From contig NZ_WQNH01000036.1 of assembly GCF_009812055.1 (NCBI RefSeq), positions 1-49,135 of the forward strand: DNA of 49,135 bases, in the 5' to 3' direction. The position numbers and the translations under genes were made by a program. The stretch comes from Chelativorans xinjiangensis (GTDB lineage: Bacteria > Pseudomonadota > Alphaproteobacteria > Rhizobiales > Rhizobiaceae). Within the stretch, counting starts at the first letter, position 1. Each line of letters begins with the position of its first letter. A model generated the notes under the pieces. The model made no database searches. It was given only the letters and a program-made list of their open reading frames with translations, and was not told the DNA's origin. Below are positions 1 through 8,384 of the stretch, piece by piece.

Positions 1-50
1 GAAACAGAGTAGAATCAATGTCATGCGCCGTGTCCAGAAAATTTAACCGG

Positions 51-128
51 ACACCAGTGGGCTTGACCCGAGGATCCATGCCTGAACATCGACGCACCAC
101 CAGCGGTCAAACACAAAGGCCGCTGGCA
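51..128. repeat. Rhizobial palindromic repeat, partial copy
   Basis: This stretch carries the phrase GGGCTTGACCCGAGGATCC followed by an inverted pair CCAGCGG / CCGCTGG. The reverse complement matches 6893-6965 over about 65 bases with few differences, and a diverged third copy lies at 7030-7107. It is the right half of the MITE-like element described at 6890-7111. No gene is visible in bases 1-147. Confidence 0.7.
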
Positions 129-147
129 GAGTGCTGCAGGGCTGCCG

Positions 148-597
148 TCAGGTGCGGTTAGGCGTGGCGGATCCTCCGCCCTCTTCCTGGTTTTTATCTT
201 CCTCAAGCCCCTTCACGATATCTATGAAGCGGCGGAAGAAACGCTCCATCAGGCCGAGCGTCTGCTCGAACTCGTCCTCGGTTGGCAGCTTGGACGTCTC
301 CTCGCCGGCGCGCTCTTCCAGAGCCTCGACACGCGCCTCGAGCGCGGAAAGCCTTTCGCGCAGGGTCTCCATCTCGGTTTCGTACGCCTCGCGCTCGTCG
401 GCGGCGACGTTGCAGACAAGCTGGCCCGAGCGTTCGCGGCAGAGTGACATGGCGCCGGTTTGGGTATCCATGCGCATATACCCGCTTTCCGTCTTTTCCA
501 GACGGAAACGCTCCGCTCCCTGCGCGTATGCCTGCGCACCGAGGCCAGCGGGGACCAGCAGAAGAAGCCCTGTTGCGGCGGCGACCGGAACTCGCAT
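148..597 (-). CDS. Hypothetical exported coiled-coil protein
   Basis: This is a 149-residue protein of unknown function. The start at 597 follows a GGGAG ribosome site seven bases upstream and opens with a typical signal peptide (MRVPVAAATGLLLLVPAGLG, cleavage likely after AQA). The mature protein has a small domain with two cysteines (CRERSGQLVC, about residues 53-62). A heptad-like segment rich in Glu, Leu and Arg follows at about residues 70-95 and is probably a coiled coil, before a charged C-terminus. A longer start at 678 is possible but would bury the signal peptide. It is likely periplasmic. The gene stands alone, convergent with the repeat at its 3' side and divergent from the DUF952 gene. 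Confidence 0.7.
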   Translation of the reverse strand: MRVPVAAATGLLLLVPAGLGAQAYAQGAERFRLEKTESGYMRMDTQTGAMSLCRERSGQLVCNVAADEREAYETEMETLRERLSALEARVEALEERAGEETSKLPTEDEFEQTLGLMERFFRRFIDIVKGLEEDKNQEEGGGSATPNRT

Positions 598-730
598 TGC
601 TTTACTCCCAGAAGCTCGATTGCTTCTTTTCGCATAGGCGGCGAATGCGCCGCAAATAGGTTCGTGCAAAAGCGCCATCCGCGACCGCCTGTCCCTTTCA
701 CTCCGCCATCATTGGCATTATAGCGCCATC

Positions 731-1078
731 ATGGCAAAGCTGATCTACAAGATCTGTCCCGCAGCGCTGTGGCGCCAGGCCGAGCGGGACGGCGTTTTCA
801 CCGGCGCGCCGATCGACCACGCCGACGGCTTCATCCACTTCTCCACCGAAGGCCAGCTGCGCGGGACGGCCGAAAAGCACTTTGCCGGGCAAGGCGATCT
901 CGTGCTCGTCGCGGTGGATGAGGCCGTACTTGGCGAAGCGCTGAAATACGAGATTTCGCGCGGCGGGCAGCCTTTCCCGCATCTTTACGCGCCGCTGGCG
1001 CTTTCGGCCGTGCGCTGGGTCAGGCCGCTGCCGCTCGGGCATGACGGCCGGCACCGGTTTCCGCCGCTCGCCGCATGA
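731..1078 (+). CDS. DUF952 family protein
   Basis: This 115-residue protein opens with MAKLIYKICPAALW and contains GFIHFSTEGQL, the hallmark of the DUF952 family, near residue 33. Family members are small cytoplasmic proteins of unknown function related by fold to glutathione S-transferase-like or ADP-ribosyl proteins; no activity can be assigned from the sequence. Its stop codon overlaps the pyrD start by four bases (ATGA at 1075-1078), so the two are translationally coupled. This pairing is common in Rhizobiales and suggests co-expression, not necessarily a shared pathway. Confidence 0.8.
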   Translation: MAKLIYKICPAALWRQAERDGVFTGAPIDHADGFIHFSTEGQLRGTAEKHFAGQGDLVLVAVDEAVLGEALKYEISRGGQPFPHLYAPLALSAVRWVRPLPLGHDGRHRFPPLAA

Positions 1079-2166
1079 AGCGCCTGCTTGACCTCGCCAG
1101 CCGGCCGCTGCTGTTCTCGCTCGATCCGGAGCGGGCGCACGGGCTTTCCATCGCGGCACTGAAGAGCGGCGTTCCCCTGTGCAGCCCGCCGCCGCCCTCC
1201 GACAGGCTTTCCCTCACGCTGGCGGGCCTCTCCTTCCCCAATCCGCTTGGCATGGCTGCCGGCTACGACAAGAATGCCGAGGTGCCGGACGCGCTCCTCA
1301 AGCTCGGCTTCGGCTTCGCCGAATGCGGGACCGTGACGCCGCGCCCGCAAGAGGGCAATCCGAAGCCGCGCATCTTCCGGCTCATCGAGGATCGTGCCGT
1401 CATCAACCGGCTCGGCTTCAACAACGAAGGCCATAAAAGCGCCCTTGCCCGGCTCGTCGCCCGCGCCCCCCGCGGCGGCATCGTCGGCGTCAATATCGGC
1501 GCCAACCGCGACAGCCCCGACCGCGTGGCGGACTACGAGGAGGGGGTGCGCGTCTTCGCCGGGGTGGCCTCCTACCTGACGGTCAACATCTCCTCGCCCA
1601 ACACGGCCGGCCTGCGCGCGCTGCAGGGCCGCGAGCAGCTATCCGAACTCCTGGCCCGCGTCATGGCCGCGCGCGACAGCCGGAACACCGGCCTCGCGCC
1701 AAGCACGCCCGTGTTCCTGAAGATCGCGCCGGACCTTTCCGAGGAAGCGTTGGCCGACATCGCGGCGGAAGTGCTGGACAAGCGGGTGGACGGGCTCATC
1801 GTCTCCAACACGACGCTGTCGCGCGACGGCGTGACGGATATCGCCGCCAACGAGGCCGGCGGCCTTTCCGGCGCGCCGCTTTTCCCCCGCTCCACCATCG
1901 TGCTTGCCAAGATGCGCCGGCTCATCGGGCCGTGGCTGCCGATCATCGGCGTCGGCGGCGTTCATTCGGCGGAGACGGCGCTGGAGAAAATCCGCGCCGG
2001 CGCCGACCTCGTGCAGCTCTATACCGGGATGATCTACGAAGGCCCCGGCCTTGCCGCGCGCATCGTCCGGGACATGGATGCCTATGTGGAGGCCCAGGGT
2101 CTCGCTTCCATCGCCGAAATACGCGACAGCCACGCCGACGACTGGGCCGCGCGGCCCCTTGGCTGA
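1075..2166 (+). CDS. pyrD: Dihydroorotate dehydrogenase (quinone), class 2
   Basis: This enzyme oxidises dihydroorotate to orotate with quinone as acceptor, the fourth step of pyrimidine synthesis, at the inner membrane. The protein has 363 residues, as usual for class 2. The N-terminal amphipathic segment (about 1-40) provides membrane and quinone contact. The FMN barrel includes GMAAGYDKNAE (about 60-70), VGVNIGANRDS (about 139), the catalytic-serine motif ISSPNTAGLR (about 172-181), VSNTTLSRDG (about 243) and GVGGVHS (about 292). The start is coupled to the preceding DUF952 gene. The 3' end is followed by a convergent small gene with a 21-base gap. Confidence 0.97.
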   Translation: MKRLLDLASRPLLFSLDPERAHGLSIAALKSGVPLCSPPPPSDRLSLTLAGLSFPNPLGMAAGYDKNAEVPDALLKLGFGFAECGTVTPRPQEGNPKPRIFRLIEDRAVINRLGFNNEGHKSALARLVARAPRGGIVGVNIGANRDSPDRVADYEEGVRVFAGVASYLTVNISSPNTAGLRALQGREQLSELLARVMAARDSRNTGLAPSTPVFLKIAPDLSEEALADIAAEVLDKRVDGLIVSNTTLSRDGVTDIAANEAGGLSGAPLFPRSTIVLAKMRRLIGPWLPIIGVGGVHSAETALEKIRAGADLVQLYTGMIYEGPGLAARIVRDMDAYVEAQGLASIAEIRDSHADDWAARPLG

Positions 2167-2187
2167 ACCGTCAGGCGCCCCCGGGCG

Positions 2188-2451
2188 CTACCGCCGATAG
2201 CTCAGAAGCCGCAGGATGAGAAACGCCGGCACGACGATCACCGCCCCGAGCACGATATAGCCGAGGAAATTGCCGAGCGCGGCAAAGCCCATGTTCCAGA
2301 TGCGCAGCACCATGTCGTGCAGCGCATAGAAGATATCCCACGGCGACCAGTGGAATGCGCTCATGACGAAGCCGACGATGAGGGAGATCACCAGCAGTTT
2401 CACGATCACGCGCAGCGGGCTGTCGCCCAGGAATCTCGTCAATGCCGACAC
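2188..2451 (-). CDS. Small two-TM membrane protein, DUF6460-like
   Basis: This is an 87-residue inner-membrane protein of unknown function. I prefer a GTG start at 2451, which has AGGA nine bases upstream and begins VSALTRFLGDSPLRVIVKL, the usual N-terminus of this alphaproteobacterial family. A longer ATG start at 2517 is possible. Two hydrophobic segments are clear (about residues 12-33 and 55-80), joined by a WSPWDIFYALHDMVLRIW stretch, and it ends in LLRLLSYRR. It is convergent with pyrD and precedes the RND operon on the opposite side. The DUF6460 name is from memory of the family and is less certain than the membrane topology. Confidence 0.7.
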   Translation of the reverse strand: MSALTRFLGDSPLRVIVKLLVISLIVGFVMSAFHWSPWDIFYALHDMVLRIWNMGFAALGNFLGYIVLGAVIVVPAFLILRLLSYRR

Positions 2452-2527
2452 GGTTTCATCCTGTTCAAGACGTCGAATGCCGGCCATGCACATATGGATT
2501 GCGCGTGGCCGGCGCAAGCACGGCAGT

Positions 2528-5500
2528 CTAATCCGGCAAGACCGGCATCAGCTCGGGATCCGGTTTCTCCGCGTGTTCCGGCAGGTCCTTGCCCGAAAGG
2601 AACGTGTAGAACATCGGCACCACGAAGAGGGTGAACATCGTTCCGACCAGGATGCCCGTGAAGATCACGAGACCGATGGAGAAGCGCGCCGCCGCGCCGG
2701 CGCCCGAGGCGATGATCAGCGGCACCACGCCCAGCGACATGGCGCCCGTCGTCATCAGGATCGGCCTGAGCCGCACGCGCGCCGAGGCGACGATCGCGTC
2801 GCGCCGTCGCATCCCGTGCCGCTCGCGCTGCTGGTTGGCGAACTCGACAAGCAGGATGCCGTGCTTGGTGATCAGCCCGATAAGCGTGATCAGCCCCACC
2901 TGCGTGTAGATGTTGAGCGTGCCCAGGCCGAGATTCAGCGGGATGATCGCGCCGAAGATCGACAGCGGCACCGACATCAGGATGATGAACGGATCGCGGA
3001 AACTCTCGAACTGTGCGGCAAGCACGAGATAGATCACCACCACCGCCAGCACGAAGGCGATCAGGATCGTGTTGCCCTGCTCCCTCTCGAGCCGCGACTG
3101 CCCGGAATAGTCGATGAAGAAACCGGCCGGCAGGTTCCGCCTGGCGATGTCCTCGATCGTCTGCAGGCCCGTGCCGGTGGTCACGCCGGGGCGTGGAAGG
3201 GCGGAGATCGTCGCCGCGTTCAACTGGTTGAACTGCTCGATGGAGGCCGGTGACGCATTGGTGGAGATGTTCACCACCGCCGAAAGCGGCACCATCTCGC
3301 CGGTCACGCTGCGCACGAAGAGGTTGCCCAGCCGCTCCGGATTGTTCCGGAATTCCTGCGGCACCTGCATGATGATGTCGTAGCTTTGCGAATCGCGGTC
3401 GAACTGCGCGATGGAGCCGCCGCCGACGAGCAGGCTCAAGGTTCTGGCGACGTCGCGGATCGGCAGGTTCAAGGCCGCCGCTCGGTTACGGTCGATGGAG
3501 ACCGTCGCCTGCGGCGCATCGAAGGCAAGCGAGTTCTGCACGACGATGAAGCGGCCGGAAGCCTCCGCTTCCTGCTTGATGGTCTCGGCCACCTCATAGA
3601 CCTGGCTCGGGTCGCCGATGGCCTGGATCACCAGCGATATCGGCAGCCCGCCGCCGGTACCCGGCAGCGTCGGCGGCGCGAAGACAAACGCCTCGACGCC
3701 GGTGGTCTTGGAGATGCGGGCCTGGATGTCCTGCTGGATCTCGGCCTGCGAGCGGTCGCGGTCGGCCCAGTCCTTGAAGGCCCAGACGGCGAAGGCCTGG
3801 TCGGTGCCGCCGCCGAAGGCGACGGCCGAGAAGCTGGCCCTCAGTTCCGGCAGGTCCGCGGTTGCACCCATCATCTCGTCGACGTAGCGGGAAGTGTACT
3901 CGGACGTCGCGTAGCGCGGCGCGGTGATCAGCGAGAAAAGCGCACCCTGGTCCTCTTCCGGCGCAAGCTCGCTGGAGGTCTTGAGGAACATGAAGCCCGT
4001 CACCGCCACCAGCGCCACGACGATCATCAGCGTCACCGGCCGGTATTTCAGGGAGCCTGCGACCAGTCGTTCGTAGCGGTTCTCGACACGCTCGAAGGTC
4101 CGGTCGACGAAGGCCTGGAAGCGGCTGGGCTGGCCGGGCCGCAGGATGCGCGCCGCCATCATCGGCGTGATGGTAAGCGCCACGATACCAGAGATGATGA
4201 CGGAGCCGGCGAGCGTCACCGCGAATTCGCGGAAGAGCGCACCGGTCAGCCCGCCAGTGAAGGCGAGCGGCGCGAAGACGGCCGCAAGCGTGATCGTCAT
4301 CGCGACGACGGCGGAGGAGATCTCGCGCATGCCGTTGAACGCCGCCTGGATGGCCGACATCCCTTCCTCCTCCATGTGGCGGTGGATGTTCTCCACCACG
4401 ACGATGGCATCGTCGACCACCAGACCGATGGCCAGCACCATGGCGAGCAGCGACAGGAGGTTGATCGAGTAGCCGAAGGCGAAAAGGACGAAGCACACGC
4501 CGATCAGCGACAGCGGAATGGTGACGATCGGCATCAGCACCGAGCGGAACGAACCGAGGAAGAGCAGGATGACGAGGATGACGATCGCCACCGCCTCGCC
4601 GATGGTCTTGAACACCTCCTCGATGGAGGCGCCGATCTGCTCCGTCGCGTCGTAGACCATGGTGATGGTCATGCCTTCCGGCAGGGTCTCCTGGATGGTC
4701 GGCAGCTCGTCGATGACGGCGCCGGCCGTATCGAGCGGGTTGGCCGCCGGCGTCGGGAAGATGCCGATGAAGGTGCCGGGCTCGCCGTTGAAGTTGACGA
4801 TGGTATCGGTGCTCTCGGCGGCAAGCTCGACACGCGCCACGTCGCGCAATCTCACCACCCCGCCGCCGCCGTCCGACTTCAAAGGCATGGCGCCGAACGC
4901 ATCCGGAGACTGCAGCGTCGACTGGACGGTGATGGAATAGGCGACGTCCTTGTTCTCGGTCTTGCCCGGCGAGGAGAGGAAGTTGGAGGCGTTGATGGCG
5001 TCGAGCACCTCGCTCGCCGTCATGCCGCGCGAGGCAAGCTTCACCGGGTCGATCCACACGCGCATCGAATAGTTGGCAGCGCCCAGGATCTGCACCTCGG
5101 CCACGCCCTGGATCGTCGACACGCGCGGCCGGATGACGCGCTCGATATACTCGGTAAGCTGCTCGGCCGTCATGTTCGGGTTCTGCATCGCCAGATACAT
5201 GATGGCGAACTGCTCGCCCGTGCCCTTGACGATGACCGGGTCCTCGGCGTCCTCCGGCAATTCGCCGCGCACGCCCTGGACCTTGGACATCACCTCGGTG
5301 AGCGCGATATCGGGATTGGAGCCGAGCTGCATCTGCACTGTCACGGTGCTGCTCGAGGGGCGGCTCTGGGAGGTCACGTAGTCGATGTTTTCGGTGGTCG
5401 AGACGGCACGGGCGATCGGCGCGCTGATGAAGCCCTGGATCAGGTCCGCGCTGGCGCCCGGATAGGTCGTGGTGATGGTGACCACGGTCTCCTCGACCTC

Positions 5501-5614
5501 CGGATACTGCCGTACCTGCAGATTGATGAGGCTCTGGAGACCGAGAAGAAGGATCAGCGCGCCCAGGACCGTGGACAGGACCGGGCGCCGGATGAAGATA
5601 TCGGAGAAATTCAT
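2528..5614 (-). CDS. RND multidrug efflux permease (HAE1/AcrB family)
   Basis: The 1028-residue inner-membrane pump couples proton entry to export of hydrophobic or amphiphilic compounds as a trimer. The N-terminus (MNFSDIFIRRPVLSTVLGAL) is TM1. The proton-relay aspartates are present in TM4 (IGLVVDDAIVVVENIHRHME, about residue 400). Large periplasmic porter and docking loops follow TM1 and TM7, and the C-terminal half ends with GTMFTLFVVPMFYTFLSGKD. Its start overlaps the adaptor gene by four bases, so both belong to one operon. No outer-membrane channel or local repressor gene is visible, so it probably uses a TolC-type protein encoded elsewhere. Substrates cannot be deduced. Confidence 0.95.
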   Translation of the reverse strand: MNFSDIFIRRPVLSTVLGALILLLGLQSLINLQVRQYPEVEETVVTITTTYPGASADLIQGFISAPIARAVSTTENIDYVTSQSRPSSSTVTVQMQLGSNPDIALTEVMSKVQGVRGELPEDAEDPVIVKGTGEQFAIMYLAMQNPNMTAEQLTEYIERVIRPRVSTIQGVAEVQILGAANYSMRVWIDPVKLASRGMTASEVLDAINASNFLSSPGKTENKDVAYSITVQSTLQSPDAFGAMPLKSDGGGGVVRLRDVARVELAAESTDTIVNFNGEPGTFIGIFPTPAANPLDTAGAVIDELPTIQETLPEGMTITMVYDATEQIGASIEEVFKTIGEAVAIVILVILLFLGSFRSVLMPIVTIPLSLIGVCFVLFAFGYSINLLSLLAMVLAIGLVVDDAIVVVENIHRHMEEEGMSAIQAAFNGMREISSAVVAMTITLAAVFAPLAFTGGLTGALFREFAVTLAGSVIISGIVALTITPMMAARILRPGQPSRFQAFVDRTFERVENRYERLVAGSLKYRPVTLMIVVALVAVTGFMFLKTSSELAPEEDQGALFSLITAPRYATSEYTSRYVDEMMGATADLPELRASFSAVAFGGGTDQAFAVWAFKDWADRDRSQAEIQQDIQARISKTTGVEAFVFAPPTLPGTGGGLPISLVIQAIGDPSQVYEVAETIKQEAEASGRFIVVQNSLAFDAPQATVSIDRNRAAALNLPIRDVARTLSLLVGGGSIAQFDRDSQSYDIIMQVPQEFRNNPERLGNLFVRSVTGEMVPLSAVVNISTNASPASIEQFNQLNAATISALPRPGVTTGTGLQTIEDIARRNLPAGFFIDYSGQSRLEREQGNTILIAFVLAVVVIYLVLAAQFESFRDPFIILMSVPLSIFGAIIPLNLGLGTLNIYTQVGLITLIGLITKHGILLVEFANQQRERHGMRRRDAIVASARVRLRPILMTTGAMSLGVVPLIIASGAGAAARFSIGLVIFTGILVGTMFTLFVVPMFYTFLSGKDLPEHAEKPDPELMPVLPD

Positions 5615-6783
5615 TTTCCGGCCGCCTCCGCGCTGTCCTGGGCCGTGGCGTCTCCACCGTCGCCATTGCCGTCGGCGACGGTAACCGGCGTCCCGTTGCT
5701 CAGCCTGTTCTGCCCCGCCGTCACCACCTGATCGCCGGCTGAAAGGCCGTCCACGATCTCGACCATCTCGCCGTTGCGGCGGCCGGTCTTCACGAACACC
5801 TGCCTGACGACGAGCGAGGGCTGGTCGGCCCCGTCCTCGCCATCCTCGCCGTCTTCACCATCCTGGCCGTTCTCGGCCGGCCGCACCACATAGGTGTAGT
5901 CGCCGTAAAGGCTCGTCACCACCGCCGTCTGCGGCAGCGCCAGCACGTCGCTTTCCTGCGGCAGGTCGACCTTCACCTCCGCGAACTGCCCAGGCACCAG
6001 CCCGCCGTCGGGATTGGCCACCTCGGCCCGCACATTGGCCAGGCGGGAACTGGGGTCGATTTTGGGATCGATGCCGCGAATGGTGCCGGTATAGGACAGG
6101 TTCTGCTCGTCGGAGCCGAGCCGCACGGGCTGCCCGATCTTCAACAGCCCGAACTCCTGTTCGGGCACCGTGAAGTCGACGCGCATCGTGTCGATGTCCT
6201 GCAGGGTGGCGACGGTCGTTCCCGGCGTGATGTACTGGCCGAGCACCACCCGCGGGATACCGGCAACGCCGGCGAAGGGGGCCTTGAGCTGCTTCTGGTC
6301 GAGGGCTGCTTGCGCCTTCTCGACCTCGGCGGCCGAGGCATCCGCAGAGGCCCGCGACGACTCCACGTTCACCTCCGTGCCGACCTGGCGGCGCTGCAGT
6401 TCGAGCGCGCGCTGCAGATTGGTCTGGTCCAGCCTGGCCTGGGCCTGTGCGGCGGCAAGGTCGGCACGCTGTGTGGCGTCGTCGAGCTGCACCAGAACGT
6501 CGTCCTTCTCGACACGATCGTTGGCCTGAAAGCGGATCTCGCCGACGATCCCCGCCACCTCGACCGTGAGGTCGACGCCGTTGATGGCGCTCACCGTGCC
6601 GATCGCCTCGATAGAGGGGGTCCAATCGATGGGTTCCAGGGTGACGGTCGACACCGAGACGGAAGGCACCGGCATGTTGGCGAAGAAGTCCTGGATCGCC
6701 CTGTCGCGGAACAGGTTGAAGCCGACCAGGCCGCCGACAACGATAACAAGAAGTACGAATGCGATGAGAAAGCGCTTGATCAT
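5611..6783 (-). CDS. RND efflux periplasmic adaptor (membrane fusion protein)
   Basis: The 390-residue protein bridges the RND permease and an outer-membrane channel. Residues 1-25 form an N-terminal membrane anchor. A lipoyl/barrel-sandwich half follows (VSAINGVDLTVEVAGIVGEI, about 65-85), then a coiled-coil hairpin rich in Ala, Gln and Arg (about 105-165), the second lipoyl half (LKAPFAGVAGI), and a beta-barrel plus membrane-proximal domain. An acidic Gly-Glu-Asp tandem stretch interrupts the membrane-proximal domain near residues 305-318. The C-terminus is also Gly/Asp-rich. It is first in the operon and overlaps the permease start by four bases. Confidence 0.93.
   Translation of the reverse strand: MIKRFLIAFVLLVIVVGGLVGFNLFRDRAIQDFFANMPVPSVSVSTVTLEPIDWTPSIEAIGTVSAINGVDLTVEVAGIVGEIRFQANDRVEKDDVLVQLDDATQRADLAAAQAQARLDQTNLQRALELQRRQVGTEVNVESSRASADASAAEVEKAQAALDQKQLKAPFAGVAGIPRVVLGQYITPGTTVATLQDIDTMRVDFTVPEQEFGLLKIGQPVRLGSDEQNLSYTGTIRGIDPKIDPSSRLANVRAEVANPDGGLVPGQFAEVKVDLPQESDVLALPQTAVVTSLYGDYTYVVRPAENGQDGEDGEDGEDGADQPSLVVRQVFVKTGRRNGEMVEIVDGLSAGDQVVTAGQNRLSNGTPVTVADGNGDGGDATAQDSAEAAGK
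5831..5866 (-). repeat. Four 9-bp tandem units inside the adaptor gene
   Basis: Four successive 9-base units (CCGTCCTCG, CCATCCTCG, CCGTCTTCA, CCATCCTGG on the plus strand) encode repeated Gly-Glu-Asp triplets. The unit length keeps the frame, so gain or loss of units would change only loop length. Confidence 0.85.
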
Positions 6784-6851
6784 GCGGAAAGCCCTTTAAT
6801 GGACGCTGCCCGCCAAGCCCCGGCGCCCCCCATGCAGCAAACAGGAGGGGA

Positions 6852-6878
6852 AGTATACGTTCTAGTCTGCTTAATCAA
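6852..6878 (-). promoter_or_regulatory. Possible promoter of the RND operon
   Basis: On the minus strand TTGATT is followed after 15 bases by TATACT, about 70 bases before the adaptor start. The spacing is two bases short of ideal, so this is only a candidate. The segment lies just outside the MITE-like repeat. Confidence 0.25.
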
Positions 6879-6889
6879 GCAGGCCGGTT

Positions 6890-7111
6890 TAATACCAGCG
6901 GCCTATGTTTGACTGCTGGTAGCGCATCGATGTTCAGGCATGGATCCTCGGGTCAAGCCCCAGGATGGCGATGGCAGGGGCGTTGCGCCAATCCCCAGCG
7001 CCGGAGGTTTGCGGAGACATCCCCACTTCGTCATCCTCGGGCTTGACCCGAGGATCCATGCCTGAACCGCTCCAATAGACAAACGATCAAAGCTAAGGGC
7101 CGTTGGTATAA
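6890..7111. mobile_element. MITE-like palindromic element
   Basis: The ends are inverted copies (TTAATACCAGCGGCC on the left; the right end reads TTATACCAACGGCC on the other strand). Internally the phrase GGGCTTGACCCGAGGATCC occurs once in each orientation (around 6940-6960 and 7040-7060). The whole thing is about 222 bases, has no coding capacity and sits between the RND operon and tRNA-Gly. A related half-copy is at 51-128. Size, terminal inverted repeats and multiple copies fit a non-autonomous miniature element. No clear target-site duplication was established. Confidence 0.6.
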
Positions 7112-7212
7112 GAAGCCCATCAGCGCCGAGAGCCAAGCCCTGGCCGGGGGCGTTTTCCTTGCAGGGAAGGGAAACGGGGCAGGGCGCGCCGGCGTCTAAA
7201 CCGTTGAAACCG

Positions 7213-7287
7213 TGGAGCGGGCGATGGGGATCGAACCCACGACATCAAGCTTGGGAAGCTTGCGTTCTACCACTGAACTACACCCGC
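7213..7287 (-). tRNA. tRNA-Gly (anticodon CCC)
   Basis: Read on the minus strand, the acceptor arm GCGGGTG pairs with CGCCCGC (one G-U). The D arm is GTTC/GAAC, the anticodon stem CAAGC/GCTTG encloses the loop TTCCCAA with anticodon CCC, and the T loop reads GTTCGATCC. The discriminator base is U and CCA is encoded at 7213-7215. The CCC anticodon reads GGG codons. Confidence 0.96.
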
Positions 7288-7413
7288 TTGCGCGCCCATT
7301 AAATCGCCATGCCGATGCGGGCTGTCAAGCGGCTTTTCGCGGAGGGGCAATTGCCCCGGCTTGACGCAAGGCCGCCGCCGTACCACTTCTGCGGCGTTCT
7401 TCATCAACCGACG

Positions 7414-8211
7414 ATGCCGCCCGTGAACGCGCTCAAGCAAATCATCGAGTCCCGCCGCTTCGAGGCGGCCATCACCATTCTCATTATCCTCAACGCGATC
7501 ACGTTGGGGCTGGAGACCTCGCAGCGTGCGGCCGAGGCGGCGGGCCCGCTCCTGCTGGCCGTCGATCGCCTCATCCTCGGTATCTTCGTCGTCGAACTCA
7601 TGGCAAAGCTCGCCATCTACCGCCTGCGCTTCTTCCGCGATCCCTGGCGCATATTCGACCTCGCCGTGGTCGCGATCGCACTGGTGCCGGCGACGGGCAA
7701 TCTGTCGGTGCTGCGTGCGCTGCGCATCCTGCGGGTGCTGCGGCTGGTCAGCTTCGTGCCGTCGCTCAAGCGGGTGGTCGGTGGGCTCATCGCCGCGCTG
7801 CCGGGCATGGGCTCGATCATGCTGCTCCTGTCCCTCGTCTACTACGTGTTCTCCGTCATGGCGACGAAGCTCTTCGGCGCGGAATTCCCGGACTGGTTCG
7901 GCTCCATCGGTGCCTCGGCCTACTCCCTGTTCCAGATCATGACGCTGGAGAACTGGTCCATGGGCATCGTGCGGCCGGTCATGGAGGTCTTCCCCTGGGC
8001 GTGGCTGTTCTTCATCCCCTTCATCGTCTCGACCACCTTCACGGTGCTCAACCTGTTCATCGGCATCATCGTCTCGGCCATGCAGGCCGAGCACGAGGCG
8101 GAAGCCACCGCCGAGCGCAACGCGCTGCAGCACGAGCAGGAGGCGATCCTGACCGAGATCAGGGCGCTCCGGGAAGAGGTGCGGGCGCTGCGCGGGGCGA
8201 CGCAGCCTTAA
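7414..8211 (+). CDS. Bacterial voltage-gated sodium channel (NaChBac/NavAb type)
   Basis: The 265-residue protein has the one-domain, six-helix plan of bacterial Nav channels, which assemble as tetramers in the inner membrane. S1 starts near FEAAITILIILNAITLGLE (about 14-32). S4 carries a ladder of arginines (LRALRILRVLRLVSFVPSLKR, about 103-120). The pore loop is FQIMTLENWSMG (about 174-185), where Nav channels usually have TLESW. S6 is followed by a neck and coiled coil rich in Glu and Ala (about 225-262), the usual tetramerisation tail. I chose the ATG at 7414 because it gives the short N-terminus typical of the family; an ATG at 7309 would add 35 atypical residues. Likely roles are motility, pH or osmotic signalling (inference from the family). 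Confidence 0.9.
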   Translation: MPPVNALKQIIESRRFEAAITILIILNAITLGLETSQRAAEAAGPLLLAVDRLILGIFVVELMAKLAIYRLRFFRDPWRIFDLAVVAIALVPATGNLSVLRALRILRVLRLVSFVPSLKRVVGGLIAALPGMGSIMLLLSLVYYVFSVMATKLFGAEFPDWFGSIGASAYSLFQIMTLENWSMGIVRPVMEVFPWAWLFFIPFIVSTTFTVLNLFIGIIVSAMQAEHEAEATAERNALQHEQEAILTEIRALREEVRALRGATQP

Positions 8212-8214
8212 CGT

Positions 8215-8352
8215 CGTCATCCCGGAAAGCCGAAGGCTTGTCCGGGATCCATTCCGTGACTCATCCACGTTCCGGCCCGCTTCGCCGGAGCTTCAGCGAG
8301 GCGAGAATGGGTCCCGGACAACCTCCGCTTCGCTGCAGTTTCCGGGATGACG
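8215..8352. repeat. Intergenic palindromic repeat, family A copy 1
   Basis: It begins CGTCATCCCGGAAAGCCG and ends with the inverted phrase TCCGGGATGACG, with internal inverted modules around CATTCCG and GCGAGAATGGGTCCCGG. It is one of six related copies in this window, all between genes. Here it separates the convergent channel and dcd genes and may act as a terminator. Confidence 0.85.
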
Positions 8353-8384
8353 GCGGTGGGTTGGTCCCCACCCGGGTTCTTGTG

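Noticed and set aside
3386-5731. A 781-residue open frame on the plus strand opposite the RND permease
   Set aside because: Composition (Arg, Asp, His, Gly-rich) is that of a shadow frame, and the minus-strand permease has full family motifs.
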